Assembly (NCBI RefSeq): GCF_000801105.2
Contig: NC_079516.1
Span: 3,720,001 to 3,784,000, forward strand
From: Raphanus sativus
Lineage: Eukaryota > Streptophyta > Magnoliopsida > Brassicales > Brassicaceae
Length of the DNA: 64,000 bases
Direction: 5' to 3'
Part shown: positions 8,070-19,815 of the stretch, piece after piece
Numbering within the stretch: position 1 is the stretch's first letter
Layout of the letters: the number at the start of each line of letters is the position of its first letter
Notes under the pieces: model-generated
Told to the model about the DNA's origin: nothing
Seen by the model: the letters and a program-made list of their open reading frames with translations, nothing else
Databases searched by the model: none
Translations under genes and position numbers: made by a program

Positions 8070-10832
8070 ATGGCTGCCTCATCCTTTGCTGATGGTAACT
8101 AATTTTTACTTCACCTTATACACACAAACGCACACGCACATGATATCTCTCGACGACTTGACCATACGATCTAATTTTTTTTGGCCTTTGAAAAGTATTC
8201 TAGATATTTGTTTTCTTTTAGCTGGAAACACTTCCGTAGACAATTCTCTTACAAGTTTGGCAGTTGATTGATTATCTGCTTGATTGTCGGAAAAGAATAA
8301 TTCAACCGTTTTTTTTCAGACATGTTGATCTTCATGGTCCCTCGTCTTGTCTGTTAATTACCGAACCACCCATATGCTTCTTCACTTATCAATTTCGTAC
8401 TATTTTCATTTACTCCAAAAATGATTAAATCATAAATCCACCACATACACATGTGTATAATATATATATTCCAGATCTATGTGTGTTGAATTGATGTTGA
8501 ACTCTTCAGGAGATAAAGATATGGAGAAAGGTGGAATGATTCTACAGTCATGTTTGTCTCAAAACTCTACGTTAGATCCTTCACCAACACCTTCACCGTC
8601 CGCAACAGCAACTGCGCCAGCTCTTGTTCTGTCTAACTCAGGCAAGAGGATGGACCAAGCTGGAAAGAAGAAGTACGTGAAGCAAGTCACCGGTCGCCAC
8701 AACGACACCGAGCTTCACTTAGCTGCTCAGCGTGGCGATTTAGCAGCTGTGCAGCAGATTCTCAAGGATATCAACTCTCAGATGGAAGGGACTCTGAGCG
8801 GGGAAGAGTTTGACTCCGAAGTCGCGGAGATCAGGGCTTCGATCGTGAACGAGGTTAACGAGTTAGGCGAGACGGCGCTGTTCACTGCTGCGGATAAAGG
8901 TCATCTCGACGTTGTGAAAGAGCTTTTGAAGTATTCGAGTAGAGAGAGCGTTGCTAAGAAGAACCGTTCTGGTTATGATCCGCTTCACATTGCTGCCATA
9001 CAAGGCCATCATGGTATTGTTGAGGTCTTGCTAGATCACGATTCGACGCTTAGCAATACGTTTGGACCGTCGAATGCGACACCGCTTGTGTCTGCGGCTA
9101 TGAGAGGACATACGGAAGTTGTGAACCAGCTCTTATCGAAAGCTGGGAATTTGATTGAGATTTCTCGGTCTAACCATAAGAACGCGTTGCATCTAGCTGC
9201 AAGGCAAGGGCATGTGGACGTCATAAAAGCTCTGCTGGTTAAGGAACCTTATCTAGCGAGAAGGGTTGACAAGAAAGGACAAACTGCACTCCACATGGCT
9301 GTAAAAGGACAGAGTTCAGAAGTGGTGAAACTGTTGCTGGATGCAGATCCTGCCATTGTTATGCTTCCGGACAAGTCTTGTAACACGGCGTTACATGTTG
9401 CCACTAGGAAAAAACGGGCAGAGGTATGCTATCACCTAGACGTAGGCATACTGGTTCGGTTTAGTTCAGGTTATTCGGTTCAAGATAAATTACCAAATTA
9501 ACCCGAAATAAAGTTTGGTTCGGTATTTTGTTAGTTCGGTTTTTTTTTGAAAATTCTTCCTAAGTTTTTGATTTCGGTTTAATCTTGTTATACATTTTGA
9601 TAAGGTTGGTTAAATTTGGTTCATTTCGGATAAATTCGGTTAATTTGGTTGTTTCGGTTGGAGATCTTGTATGGTTTGGTTATAATTTTTTTAAAGAAAA
9701 CTGAAGTAACAAGATTTGGTTAATTTCGGGTAAATTTGGTAAATTTCGGGTAAATTTGGTTAATTTGGTTAATTTCGGGTAAAATTGGTTAATTTGGTTA
9801 GTTCGGTTGGAGATCTTGGTATGTTTGGTTATAATTTTTTTATAAGAAAACTGAAGTAACCGATTGCCGAACCGAAACCAAACTTTTTATAACCGGAAAT
9901 TTGGTTAGATTCGGTTCGGTTCAAAATGACAGGCCTAACCTAGAGAGTGTGATTTCATTTTGATATCTTTGATTGAGCATGTTGGCATCATGTTCATGCA
10001 GATTGTGGAACTGTTACTGTCACTGCCTGATACCAACCCCAATACTTTGACTCGAGAACGCAAGACAGCACTTGACATCGCAGAGGGTCTTCCACTCTCA
10101 GAAGAATCATCATACATAAAAGACTCTCTTGCCCGTTGTGGGGCTCTCAGGGCAAACGAGCTGAACCAGCCAAGAGACGAGCTGAGAAGCACCGTCACAC
10201 AAATCAAGAACGACGTTCATATCCAGCTGGAACAGACCAAAAGAACCAACAAGAACGTTCACAACATTTCGAAAGAGCTCAGGAAACTCCACAGAGAAGG
10301 GATCAACAACGCAACCAACTCGGTGACCGTCGTGGCCGTGCTCTTCGCAACCGTTGCTTTCGCCGCTATCTTCACGGTGCCTGGAGGAGACAACAACGAC
10401 GGATCAGCGGTGGTTGTAGGCAGAGCATCGTTCAAGATCTTCTTCGTCTTCAACGCGATCGCGTTGTTCACTTCTCTGGCCGTCGTGGTGGTCCAGATCA
10501 CGTTGGTGAGAGGAGAGACAAAGGCCGAGAAGAGGGTAGTGGAAGTGATCAACAAGCTGATGTGGTTGGCGTCGATGTGTACATCGGTGGCGTTTCTTGC
10601 GTCGTCGTACATAGTGGTTGGGAGGAAGAACGAGTGGGCGGCGGAGCTTGTGACGGTTGTTGGTGGTGTGATCATGGCTGGTGTTCTTGGGACGATGACT
10701 TATTACGTGGTGAAGTCGAAGAGGGTAAGGTCAATGAGGAAGAGGATTAAGAGTGCGCGTAGGAGCGGTTCCAACTCGTGGCATCATTCAGATAACTCTA
10801 ACTCGGAAGTTGATCCGATTTTCGCAATCTAA
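8070..10832 (+). CDS. ITN1: ITN1-like ankyrin-repeat PGG-domain membrane protein
   Basis: Exons 8070-8094, 8510-9423 and 10002-10832 give 589 aa beginning MAASSFADG. I chose this start because the tiny first exon, the GT at 8095, and the CAG at 8507-8509 join in frame; the frame can also be opened at ATG 8479 without splicing. Ankyrin repeats run from about residue 70 to 350 (GETALFTAADKGHLDVVKEL, NALHLAARQGHVDVIKALL). A PGG domain with four membrane segments starts near residue 420 (SVTVVAVLFATVAFAAIF, then VPGGD). In Arabidopsis ITN1 (At3g12360) acts at the plasma membrane in salt and ABA/ROS responses; that role is taken from the orthologue. Intron 2 is enlarged by a MITE. Confidence 0.95.
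9442..9937. mobile_element. hAT-type MITE in ITN1 intron 2
   Basis: A 496-bp insertion made of TTCGGTT/TTTGGTTAA-type simple motifs. Its ends are (G)TAGGCATAC on the left and the complement of TAGGCCTGT on the right, flanked by an 8-bp near-perfect target duplication: ACCTAGAC (9434-9441) and ACCTAGAG (9938-9945). An 8-bp duplication and CAGG/TAGG ends are hAT features. The same family, with perfect ends, lies at 63236-63723. Without it the intron would be about 75-90 bp, a usual crucifer length. Confidence 0.75.
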
Positions 10833-11640
10833 TAATGTCCATTGGGAGATGATTAATCATGTAAATATATTTGGTGAAGAGAGGTAGACTAGATGATCTT
10901 GTGTATCAAACACTGAACATCATCAATAGGGCAAACACAATTGACATCATAAATATATTCATGTCAACTCATTATATTCCAAAAATCAAGTTAACCATTG
11001 TATTCAGAAACAGAGGAGGGTCAGAGTGTAAGACACTGACACCACACACAGACACTACTGTAACTTACACTGAGGAGTTCAGAGACTCATCTCAATCCTC
11101 TTTGCTCGAGTCTTTCTATCTTGCTTGTTACTGGAGAAACGTATCAAATGTGTTGCTGATTACTAGAGTAGCTAGTTCTGTTGTTACTAATCTGGTTTTG
11201 TAGATTCACTAATTGTTTGCCTGTATACTTTGAGAAATGAACATCGTTCAAGCTTAGCTATATATCAGGTTTTGGTTGTTATCACAGGGCAAGTCACATA
11301 AAGAAGAATGGACACTGTTCACAAGTAGTGGCAAATCAACGATTGAGTAAGATGTCTACATTAAGTATTAACCTCTTCCCTGCCACGAGGAGAGCTCTTC
11401 GGAGGCTGACATCGTGAGATCGAGCTCGACATTTGTAATGAGATTATTAAGCTAGGGTTCTCTCAGAGGTTTTACACAGTGGTCGTACCAGTTTAATCAT
11501 GGTTTACAATATAAATTGAAGTCTTGGTTGGTTTAGTCATTGTAATATGAAGAGCATAACAGAATGTAACTAACTTTTTTTTTTTTGAACCAGTTATTTT
11601 TGCTTTTTATAGCAATCGGACCAGGTACTATCAGCAGTTA
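10833..11640. other. ITN1 3' flank and intergenic
   Basis: No gene recognised. In Arabidopsis two genes (At3g12370 and At3g12380) lie between ITN1 and the NAC alpha gene; neither is present. A minus-strand ATG near 11435 with an AACCCTAG motif upstream and a 17-codon frame (MSSSISRCQPPK...) could be a 5' remnant of one of them, but I cannot match it. Confidence 0.4.
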
Positions 11641-11822
11641 AGCCCAATGGATAAGGTTTAACCATTACCCAATTTATATAAGTATTGGGCCTTTTGATTT
11701 TTATCAGTAGTTATAATAATTAACACTCAGTCAAGTTAGGTGTCTTTCTTCTAGGGTTTTAAGGTTTCGGCACAGTGTCACGAATCTTTCTCTCTCTCTT
11801 CTTCAATAGACACATAGCAATC
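11641..11822 (+). promoter_or_regulatory. site II and telo-box promoter of the NAC alpha gene
   Basis: Two site II elements (AGCCCA at 11641-11646, TGGGCC at 11686-11691) precede a telo-box-like CTAGGGTTTT at 11751-11760 and a CT-rich leader. This pairing is typical of plant translation-machinery genes, matching the downstream product. Confidence 0.6.
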
Positions 11823-12967
<1,145 letters not shown>

Positions 12968-13159
12968 AACCAAAAACCTTTTCCAACTTTAGATGTGGTT
13001 TTAACTTGAGTTATATGTGTCCCAGAGATTTTCAAGTTTTTGTTTCTATCTTGAAGTGATTTTCAATGTTGTATCAGTATTACAGTTTGGTTTGTTATTC
13101 AATTATCAAGCGTCAGTGGTGAGTTTCAGACAACTGTTCAGCTCTAATTTCACAAACCA
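12968..13159. other. NAC alpha 3' UTR
   Basis: The 3' flank of the NAC alpha gene runs into the ELC relic; the converging genes leave no clear boundary. Confidence 0.4.
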
Positions 13160-13560
13160 TTGACTCAATGGAAGAACTGTTCTCTCGACAGCTACCTCAC
13201 ATTCTTCAAGTACTGGATCAAACGGAACAATACCGTCTTGAAACGACTTATCCAATGAATAAACAGCATCTTCAAATCTCTAAATCAAACGCAGTACACT
13301 CCACCATCTGCTTGAAGAGTGTGTCGACACATTATCTACTTCCAGACCAACCAAGTTCTTGGTTTTGCTTTGATTCTCTATAACACAAGAGTTAAGAACA
13401 TCAGTGTTCATGGAGACAACCTGTAACTGATGTTCAAGTGTCTATCTCTTCCACCATCTCCTTTAGTCCCCTCTTGATCTATTCTTCTCTTCTGCTTAGC
13501 CCAGCTTGCAAACACAGTGTCTCTTCCGCCTCTCTTCTTCTCCTCAGCCATAAAAAGTAC
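13160..13560 (-). pseudogene. relic of ELC (VPS23/TSG101 ESCRT-I subunit)
   Basis: Reading the minus strand in shifting frames gives the C-terminal part of VPS23: a coiled-coil piece (LFASWAKQKRR), EHQLQVVSMNTDVLNS, ENQSKTKNLVGLEVDNV, KQMVECTAFDLEI, DAVYSLDKSFQDGIVPFD, QYLKNVR and LSREQFFH. Between these pieces there are at least three frame changes and several stops (after FDLEI, after KNVR, after FFH), and no 5' half is left. Position between the NAC alpha and RNase H-like genes is where ELC (At3g12400) sits in Arabidopsis. ELC recognises ubiquitinated cargo for the multivesicular body; this copy cannot. Confidence 0.8.
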
Positions 13561-13846
13561 TAATAGTTTACGGGTGTTAATTACTCTTTTGCCCTTAATC
13601 TAAGATTTTTGGTTTCACATATATTTATACTCACGAATGAAAACACATTTTCTCAACTAACTTCATATATTAAACCAAGGGAACCAAATGTATCGATAGC
13701 AATTTATCCAAGGATTTTAATATCGACATTACATGGAAATTTTTTTTTTTTCGTATTCAATCCCGGTTAGCTATAGAATCAACAGAAGCATTTAAAATGG
13801 ACGAAATTAAAACAAAGCTAAAATCCTCAGTTATTGATAGTGTTCT

Positions 13847-13928
<82 letters not shown>

Positions 13929-14265
13929 AGAGAGAAAGAGAGGTTGGAATCTTTTCTTGTTATCGTTCTCGAGTGTGTATGTTTATCATGCACACGTACA
14001 TGAAAACTTTTTCACAGTTGATCTTTTTGGATGCATTCTTGCAGTTATAATCGGACGCTTAATAACTAATATGCATGTATTATAAAATCAGGCCTTTATT
14101 ATGCTATTTGATGAAAGATCTCAAATTTTACAAAGATACAAGAAGAACAATTTTTGTTATATTTATCAAATTAGGATTGTTAATGGATTAATTTGTTAGG
14201 ATCGGCGATCTTCCTAAATCGAACATAGAATTGAAAAAAACTCAACTCAGCCTTTACCATAAATA
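13561..14265. other. intergenic with GA microsatellite
   Basis: A+T-rich sequence with the GA repeat listed separately; no gene seen. Confidence 0.5.
13850..13931 (+). repeat. (GA)n microsatellite
   Basis: About 40 GA units with two interruptions (AGAAGA). The open frames crossing it on both strands are repeat artefacts. Confidence 0.95.
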
Positions 14266-14904
14266 TCTATATTATTAAAACAGAAATATTCTATTGGACT
14301 TAACATTTATTTTGTAAGTTTTTAAATTAAATACACTTTTATACTTTATAATTAAACCTACATTAATCACTAATATTCCTTTTTATAACTACTATTCATG
14401 TTTCCAAACAATATACTTATTTCTTTATACTACTATCACTGTTTCCAAACAATATATTTTTATACTACTATCAATGTTTCCAAACAATACAATAATTAAT
14501 CTTAGTTATTTTATATATCATTTTTTCTTTAAAATTTTGTAGAAACGGCATAATTTCATAAATTGTAAAATAATGAACTTTAAAATTTGGATTATAAGAT
14601 TACAAATTATGAAACTATTATAATTTAAATCAAATTAGATTACATATCGGTCATCCATCAGTTCAATCGGTTAGTCTCGGCTAGTAATTTTTTTAATATG
14701 AATATTTTAAAAATCTAAATTGAATTGTCAGATCTCCGGATTAACCGGTGTAATCACAATCGGACTGAATTAAAAACACTGATTTAAATGCAAAAATATT
14801 TTAAATACACACTCTTTAAAATTTACCAAAATATTTATTAAGTTATTAGCAAAAATTTTCATCGTAAAATATTCCGCGCTTCCAAAGCGCGGGTCAAGAT
14901 CTAG
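14266..14904 (+). mobile_element. non-autonomous Helitron
   Basis: Starts TCTATATTATTAAAACAG after an A and ends in GATCTAG before a T, as Helitrons do (TC...CTRR inserted between A and T). A 3' hairpin CCGCGCTT...AAGCGCGG lies at about 14875-14892, some 12 bases from the end. 639 bp, no coding capacity. Confidence 0.8.
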
Positions 14905-15622
14905 TATGGTTTGAAAGGTGGTTAAATCTAGTCCAGTTTTGGTAATTGTTAACATCATATTATATGATTTGAGGTAAAATCCAGTTCAAATTCAGAAAAC
15001 ATTAATAGTATCTCTAATACATATGGGAGTATTTATGTTTAGATTATACAAATCCAAATATTAGTGTCCATGTTGATTGATAGATTGTTTCTTGAAATGT
15101 AGGGGAAGATTTTGATTTGTTAAAAACATTGAAATGAACTTTATTACACTGAGATTATCAACTGTTACAGTTACCTCAGTCTTGGTAACACGAGACGAGC
15201 AAGTTAGTGTAGTTAAATTTTAGACCGTTGAGAAATTGAGACGCATATATATAGTAGGAGTGTAGGACTTATCCTTTCGCATCTCTCACCTCACGTCTCT
15301 TGTACGATCACTGTATGTATCTGTCTGGCGTGAGGCGTCCTGCATTAGGCTTATCTGGACACACGCTACCGTACCAGATCATGTTTGTCTCCATAGCCAC
15401 TGTTTGAATATACTAATACTCCTGTCACAGTGTCCTATTGCATAAATATATTATTACTTACTCCAAAACAATTATCTAACACAAAAGAGCATTTAAATTT
15501 CTTCAACACATTTTTGGATTAGACAATAAAATGTCATTATTAACGAGTGAATACAAACTTTGTTTTCCACACACCCTAACAAAAGAAGAAAGATCCACTA
15601 CATATTATTATTCCTAATATCT
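14905..15622. other. 3' flank of the RNase H-like gene, part of a duplicated block
   Basis: The stretch at about 15215-15490 (CTCACGTCTCTTGTACGATC, CCATAGCCACTGTTTGAATA, CTTACTCCAAAACAATTAT) is repeated, diverged, at about 17990-18130 in the same order, showing that this gene and its surroundings were tandemly duplicated. Confidence 0.6.
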
Positions 15623-16276
15623 TCAAACTTGCCATAAACGATTATGAACACCGAGCTCGAAAGAAACATAAGCATCCACCGACGCCTGAATCAACTGCTC
15701 ATCGCTAAGGTATCCAACACTCCAATCACTCTTGCTTATCTTCCGATCTAGCCTCACCCCTTCAAGCCCCATACACTCCTCAACAATCTTCTCAAACGAA
15801 CGACCCCTCAGACTCCTACCTTCTTGATTCGCGAGGTACTTCCTCACATCAAGAAGCTCTCCGATCTCCAACCGGTGCCTCGTCATCTTGAGCTTCCTCT
15901 CGTCCTGGCTGTTCCAAAACCCGACAAAAGTCGTGTTTGGGTTCTTGAGGAACCTTCGAAGGATGTTTGGGACGCGCTTGCAGTAAGAGAGCTGGACGAT
16001 GAGGATCGACGTTCCCACGCATATCTGGAGTGTGTCCGCTGCACGGTCGTACGCCGGCGGCGAGAAGTGCCACGACGGTGTCCACTGGACGCCGACTCCG
16101 ACGACGAGAGGGTGAGGAGAGCGGGAGCGACGGTGGCGGTAGATGACGTTAAAGATCCATCGTCTGATGATGGAGGGAGTCTCGGTTTGAGTGACGTCCA
16201 GGTTCTGTCCGAAGAAGTCGACGAAGTAGACTTGTTGAGTCTTGTACTCACCCATGGTTTTGATCGTTGGAGCCAT
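15623..16276 (-). CDS. RNase H-like (WRN-exonuclease-like) protein, Exo I residues lost
   Basis: A single exon of 217 aa. The fold is that of the plant polynucleotidyl transferase/RNase H-like family found as a tandem array at this position in Arabidopsis (At3g12410 to At3g12470). The first exonuclease motif, normally D-x-E before W, reads VVGVGVQW here (G62, Q64), so both metal-binding acids are missing. Exo II (FVGFWNSQDERKL) and Exo III (ASVDAYVSFEL) keep their acids. It may therefore bind rather than cut nucleic acid; loss of motif I is, as far as I recall, common in this subfamily. Start: first ATG; a second at residue 8 (MGEYKTQQ) is equally possible. Confidence 0.8.
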   Translation of the reverse strand: MAPTIKTMGEYKTQQVYFVDFFGQNLDVTQTETPSIIRRWIFNVIYRHRRSRSPHPLVVGVGVQWTPSWHFSPPAYDRAADTLQICVGTSILIVQLSYCKRVPNILRRFLKNPNTTFVGFWNSQDERKLKMTRHRLEIGELLDVRKYLANQEGRSLRGRSFEKIVEECMGLEGVRLDRKISKSDWSVGYLSDEQLIQASVDAYVSFELGVHNRLWQV

Positions 16277-16529
16277 TTTGATTTGTTTTTTTCTCTGATT
16301 TAGGGCTTTTGTTTTGTGATTTGTTCTCTCATGTATTATATGGCATCCATATAAATAGCTAACGCCTTAAAAAGAAACTGAACTAAAGCGTTATTGAGAT
16401 GATAGAACCTTCGCGAAGGTCTGATCGTTTTATAAGCATTTTGATTTCTTTTTTTCTCTAGTTTGAAATTTGAATGAGAGAAAAATTGCCGCTTTAGGGC
16501 TTGTATACATTATCCACTATATAGAGTTA
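16277..16529. other. promoter of the RNase H-like gene
   Basis: Minus-strand TATA-like sequence (TATTTATATGG) near 16350, about 75 bp upstream of the ATG. Confidence 0.5.
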
Positions 16530-17458
16530 CTAGATGATAACCCGCGCTATGCGCGGGGTGAATTTTTTAAAATATGTTGTATTGAAATATTATAATTAGA
16601 ATGCATCTTGTTATCAAGATTTTTTTTACATTTGATTTGGGGTGGACATTCGGATACCATTTGGTTCAGTTTAGTTTGGTTCGGTTCAGTTATATTTGAT
16701 TTGGGGTGGACATTCGGATACCATTCGGATACCATTTGGTTCACTTAACATAAAATTTGGTTAGCTTCAATATTCGGATAAAAAATCAATAGATATTTGA
16801 AGTATTAGTATTTTGAATATCATTTAACTATTTTAATCATGTATTTTTAACTATTTGTAAATATTTTCAAGTATTTTGGAAAACTTAATAACATTTTATA
16901 TATTTTTAATATTCTTTTAGATATTAAATTCTAAAAAAAAATTAATATATTTAAGTATATAAATCTGGTTTCGATATATTCGATATCCGAAATATTTCGT
17001 TTCGGATCATGTTATGTTCTAAAAAATATCATCTTAATAACATCTTACAATTTTTGGTAATTTATAGACGTTCTAAAAAATTCAAAATATAACATATATG
17101 AAAAATCTATTTTTTAAAAATATGTTTAAGTGATTTTTTTGATAATATTAATTAAAATAAAATTTAGAGGATACAAACTTTTTTATCAAATATTTTTGAT
17201 TTGTAATCATTAATTATCATATATACGTTAATCATATTAGGTAATTTCGTAGCTTTTATTTAAGGAAATAAACTTACGTAGCTTTTATTTAAGGAAAGAA
17301 TTTAAGATTATTACTTAATATGATAATTAGTTTAATAAAAAGTATAATATATATTTATATGGACCAACATATTTTTCTAAGGATTTCTGAGAATCATCCT
17401 AGTGATGACACGTGGCTACAAAACATGTTGTAATGTTCCAGGATTAATATATAGGGGA
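16530..17458 (-). mobile_element. non-autonomous Helitron (inverted twin of 59565-60621)
   Basis: Read on the minus strand it starts TCCCCTATATATTAATCC and ends with the hairpin CCCCGCGCATAGCGCGGG, then TTATCATCTAG, with A and T as outer bases. 929 bp. It is the same family as 59565-60621 over nearly its whole length, in opposite orientation. The interior carries GGTTCGGTTCAG-type simple repeats and a duplicated CATTCGGATACC stretch. Confidence 0.85.
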
Positions 17459-18532
17459 TAGACATTTGGTTTCTTATCTTATTGAAACAGTCGGATGGTA
17501 GTTAATTTGGTGATATATCCACTATTGTCGTACTCAAGAGTAAATTGTCGCCGTTGATCTTCTTGAAATTGATGTCAGATAAATTTGAACGGTTGAGATG
17601 TATGTAGGCTAGGTCTAGCCTATCCACTCTTCACGCCATTTACTCCAACCTCAAAATAATCACTGATTTTCTCTTTGTTTCATCAATTACTGATTTTCTT
17701 TTCTTTGTTTTATTATAACATTAAAATAATTTGATGATTTCCAAATAAGTTTAAATTTTCTTGACAGAAAAAAAATGTTTTTCTCTCCAGAAAATAATTT
17801 GATGATTCCAAATTTAAAATTTAAAATTTCTTGATAATAGACAAAAGGAATAATATCCTTTTAATATTAGTGGAGCAGTAGAAGTATATACTTGTGGTCA
17901 GGGACATGTATTAACAAAGATACAAAGATGCATTATCCACATTCATATATATGATGTAAAATAGGTAAATGTTAAAATTACATATATGATGACTAGGGTT
18001 ACCCTCTTGTATGTCTCACGTCTCTTGTACCATTACTGTTCCCTCCACAGCCAACTGTTTAAATGTACTGTTGTACCCTATTGCGTAATTCTACAACTAT
18101 TTTGTCTTGTAACTTACTCCAAAAACAATTATATGACACATCAAACTGCAACGCATTCAGTAGTTTTCTAACTAAGGCATCGACCAAGACAAGATATGCA
18201 ACATTACACCCTTTGTGTTGTTCCATAGACCACATTACCTGAAATCCTTCTTTTTTTTGCGATTATAATTTAATCTGATAGGCTTACTTTTACATAATGT
18301 CCTAATGTAGTGTCTTCAACTCTTCATAAATCATCATGTGTACAAGATTAAGGATGTAAATTATCTGTTAAAACAATACTCATGGATTAACATGTGAAAA
18401 CATCTTAAAAGAAACAGCTCATTCATAGTCACAACCCAACAAAATAGAGTTACAAACCAAAAAACCGTACTACTGAAAATAGGAACAGAGATAACCGGAT
18501 AAATTGTTTTTATTTTGACAACCTATCATCCT
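17459..18532. other. intergenic, duplicated flank blocks
   Basis: About 17490-17660 matches 19110-19260 (ACTATTGTCGTACTC, AATTTGAACGGTTGAGATG, GGTCTAGCCTATC), and 17990-18130 matches 15290-15490. These are the flanks of lost tandem copies of the RNase H-like gene. No intact gene. Confidence 0.6.
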
Positions 18533-18638
18533 TTCAAACTTGCCATAAACGAGCAGAAACACCTAGATTGAAGCACACATAAGCATCTACTGACGCCTGA
18601 AGTATGAGGGCTAAGGTAGTCAACACTCCAATTACTAT
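18533..18638 (-). pseudogene. 3' remnant of a second RNase H-like gene
   Basis: About 105 bases match the last codons and 3' end of the gene at 15623 (TCAAACTTGCCATAAACG, CATAAGCATC, GACGCCTGAA, AACACTCCAAT). A few bases are deleted in the middle and the rest of the gene is gone. Confidence 0.8.
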
Positions 18639-19725
18639 TGTGTGGTGCAGACTGTATTACTTGTATTTCTTATTGTTACATTTTTTTGGTGTAACTATTG
18701 TTACATTTGATAAGAAAATAAAAGTAGTGTAGAAGTAGAAGATGACAAACGTACTGAATAATAACGTTACAGTGAAAAGATATCTTTCTTTTTTTATTCA
18801 GACGACTAGGTAATAGCTACTCGACACGTGCCTGTCCTATCGCTGCCGCCTAGGGATTGTAAGAAATAAATCTGTTACACAGCTTGATTGGAAAACTTTG
18901 TCCCTTTAGGTTTCACGTTTCAATATTTGCACTGTGAATCCTTTGTTACTGTCGCAGTTGTTTCTCAGAGTTGCAGAAGGAGACTGAACGGGCTTGTTGT
19001 CTTGAGGAGAAATGTCGTGGGCCTTTGTAACTTTCGTTGAACCCATTACCGTTTGTTGACGTTTCTCCGTTTCTTGAGACAGAGTATTACCACTATTGTC
19101 TTCAACATTCCGAGGCTATTTAGTGTTGTACTTTACTCGAAAGCAAATTGTCGGCCTTGATCTTTGTGTAGTGGATGCAGTTAAATTTGAATGGTTGAGA
19201 TGCATGTAGGCGAGGTTTAGCCTATCGCATCATGTCATTGGTCACGTAATCTACTCCAATTCTGTTTTGTTTTCTTTGTTTATTGTTGTTATCTTCGAGG
19301 CAATACCTGATTTAAATTTAACTTTTTTTGAAAATTGATTCTAATCACAAAAATAATTTGATAACGATTTCCAAAATTTAAAGGTTATTGATTATCCTGA
19401 TAAATATAAGAGTGATTGTTGACAAAAAAAAAGAATGATTGATATTATATATCTTTTATAACCCAATAACACCATACCACGTGTACGGTCAGATCATTAC
19501 AAATCCGATTAGTCAATCTAACAATAACTTGTGAACCGATCCACCGTATATATATTTTTAACTAACATTAACCACCATAATTTTCTTTCCTTCGAAACGA
19601 AATATTTTGTTTTTATATAATTAAATATATCGAGGAGAGAGATAATAGTAACAAGGAAACCGCCGTCGCCGGATCTGGCAGTGGTTCGTAGACGAACAAC
19701 TACTTCCCGATCTTAGAAAACGAGT

Positions 19726-19762
<37 letters not shown>

Positions 19763-19815
19763 ATTTATCGGAAGGGTTCGGTTTTACGTTTCTGTTTTTG
19801 AGATTTCGAAAAACC
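18639..19815. other. intergenic; NF-YC11 upstream region
   Basis: Contains the second copy of the duplicated flank (about 19110-19260), a CACGTG G-box at about 19478, and a TA repeat (about 19731-19759) some 60 bp before the NF-YC11 start that may act as its TATA region. Confidence 0.5.

Noticed and set aside
10136..10750. 204-codon second frame on the plus strand inside ITN1 exon 3
   Set aside because: It overlaps the conserved PGG membrane domain in another frame and has a biased R/Q/W/G composition; it exists because of the G+C-rich codon use of the real frame.
13757..14085. Arg-Glu and Leu-Ser repeat proteins across 13850-13931
   Set aside because: Translations of the GA microsatellite.
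15824..16303. 159-codon plus-strand frame opposite the RNase H-like gene
   Set aside because: Antisense shadow of the conserved minus-strand frame.
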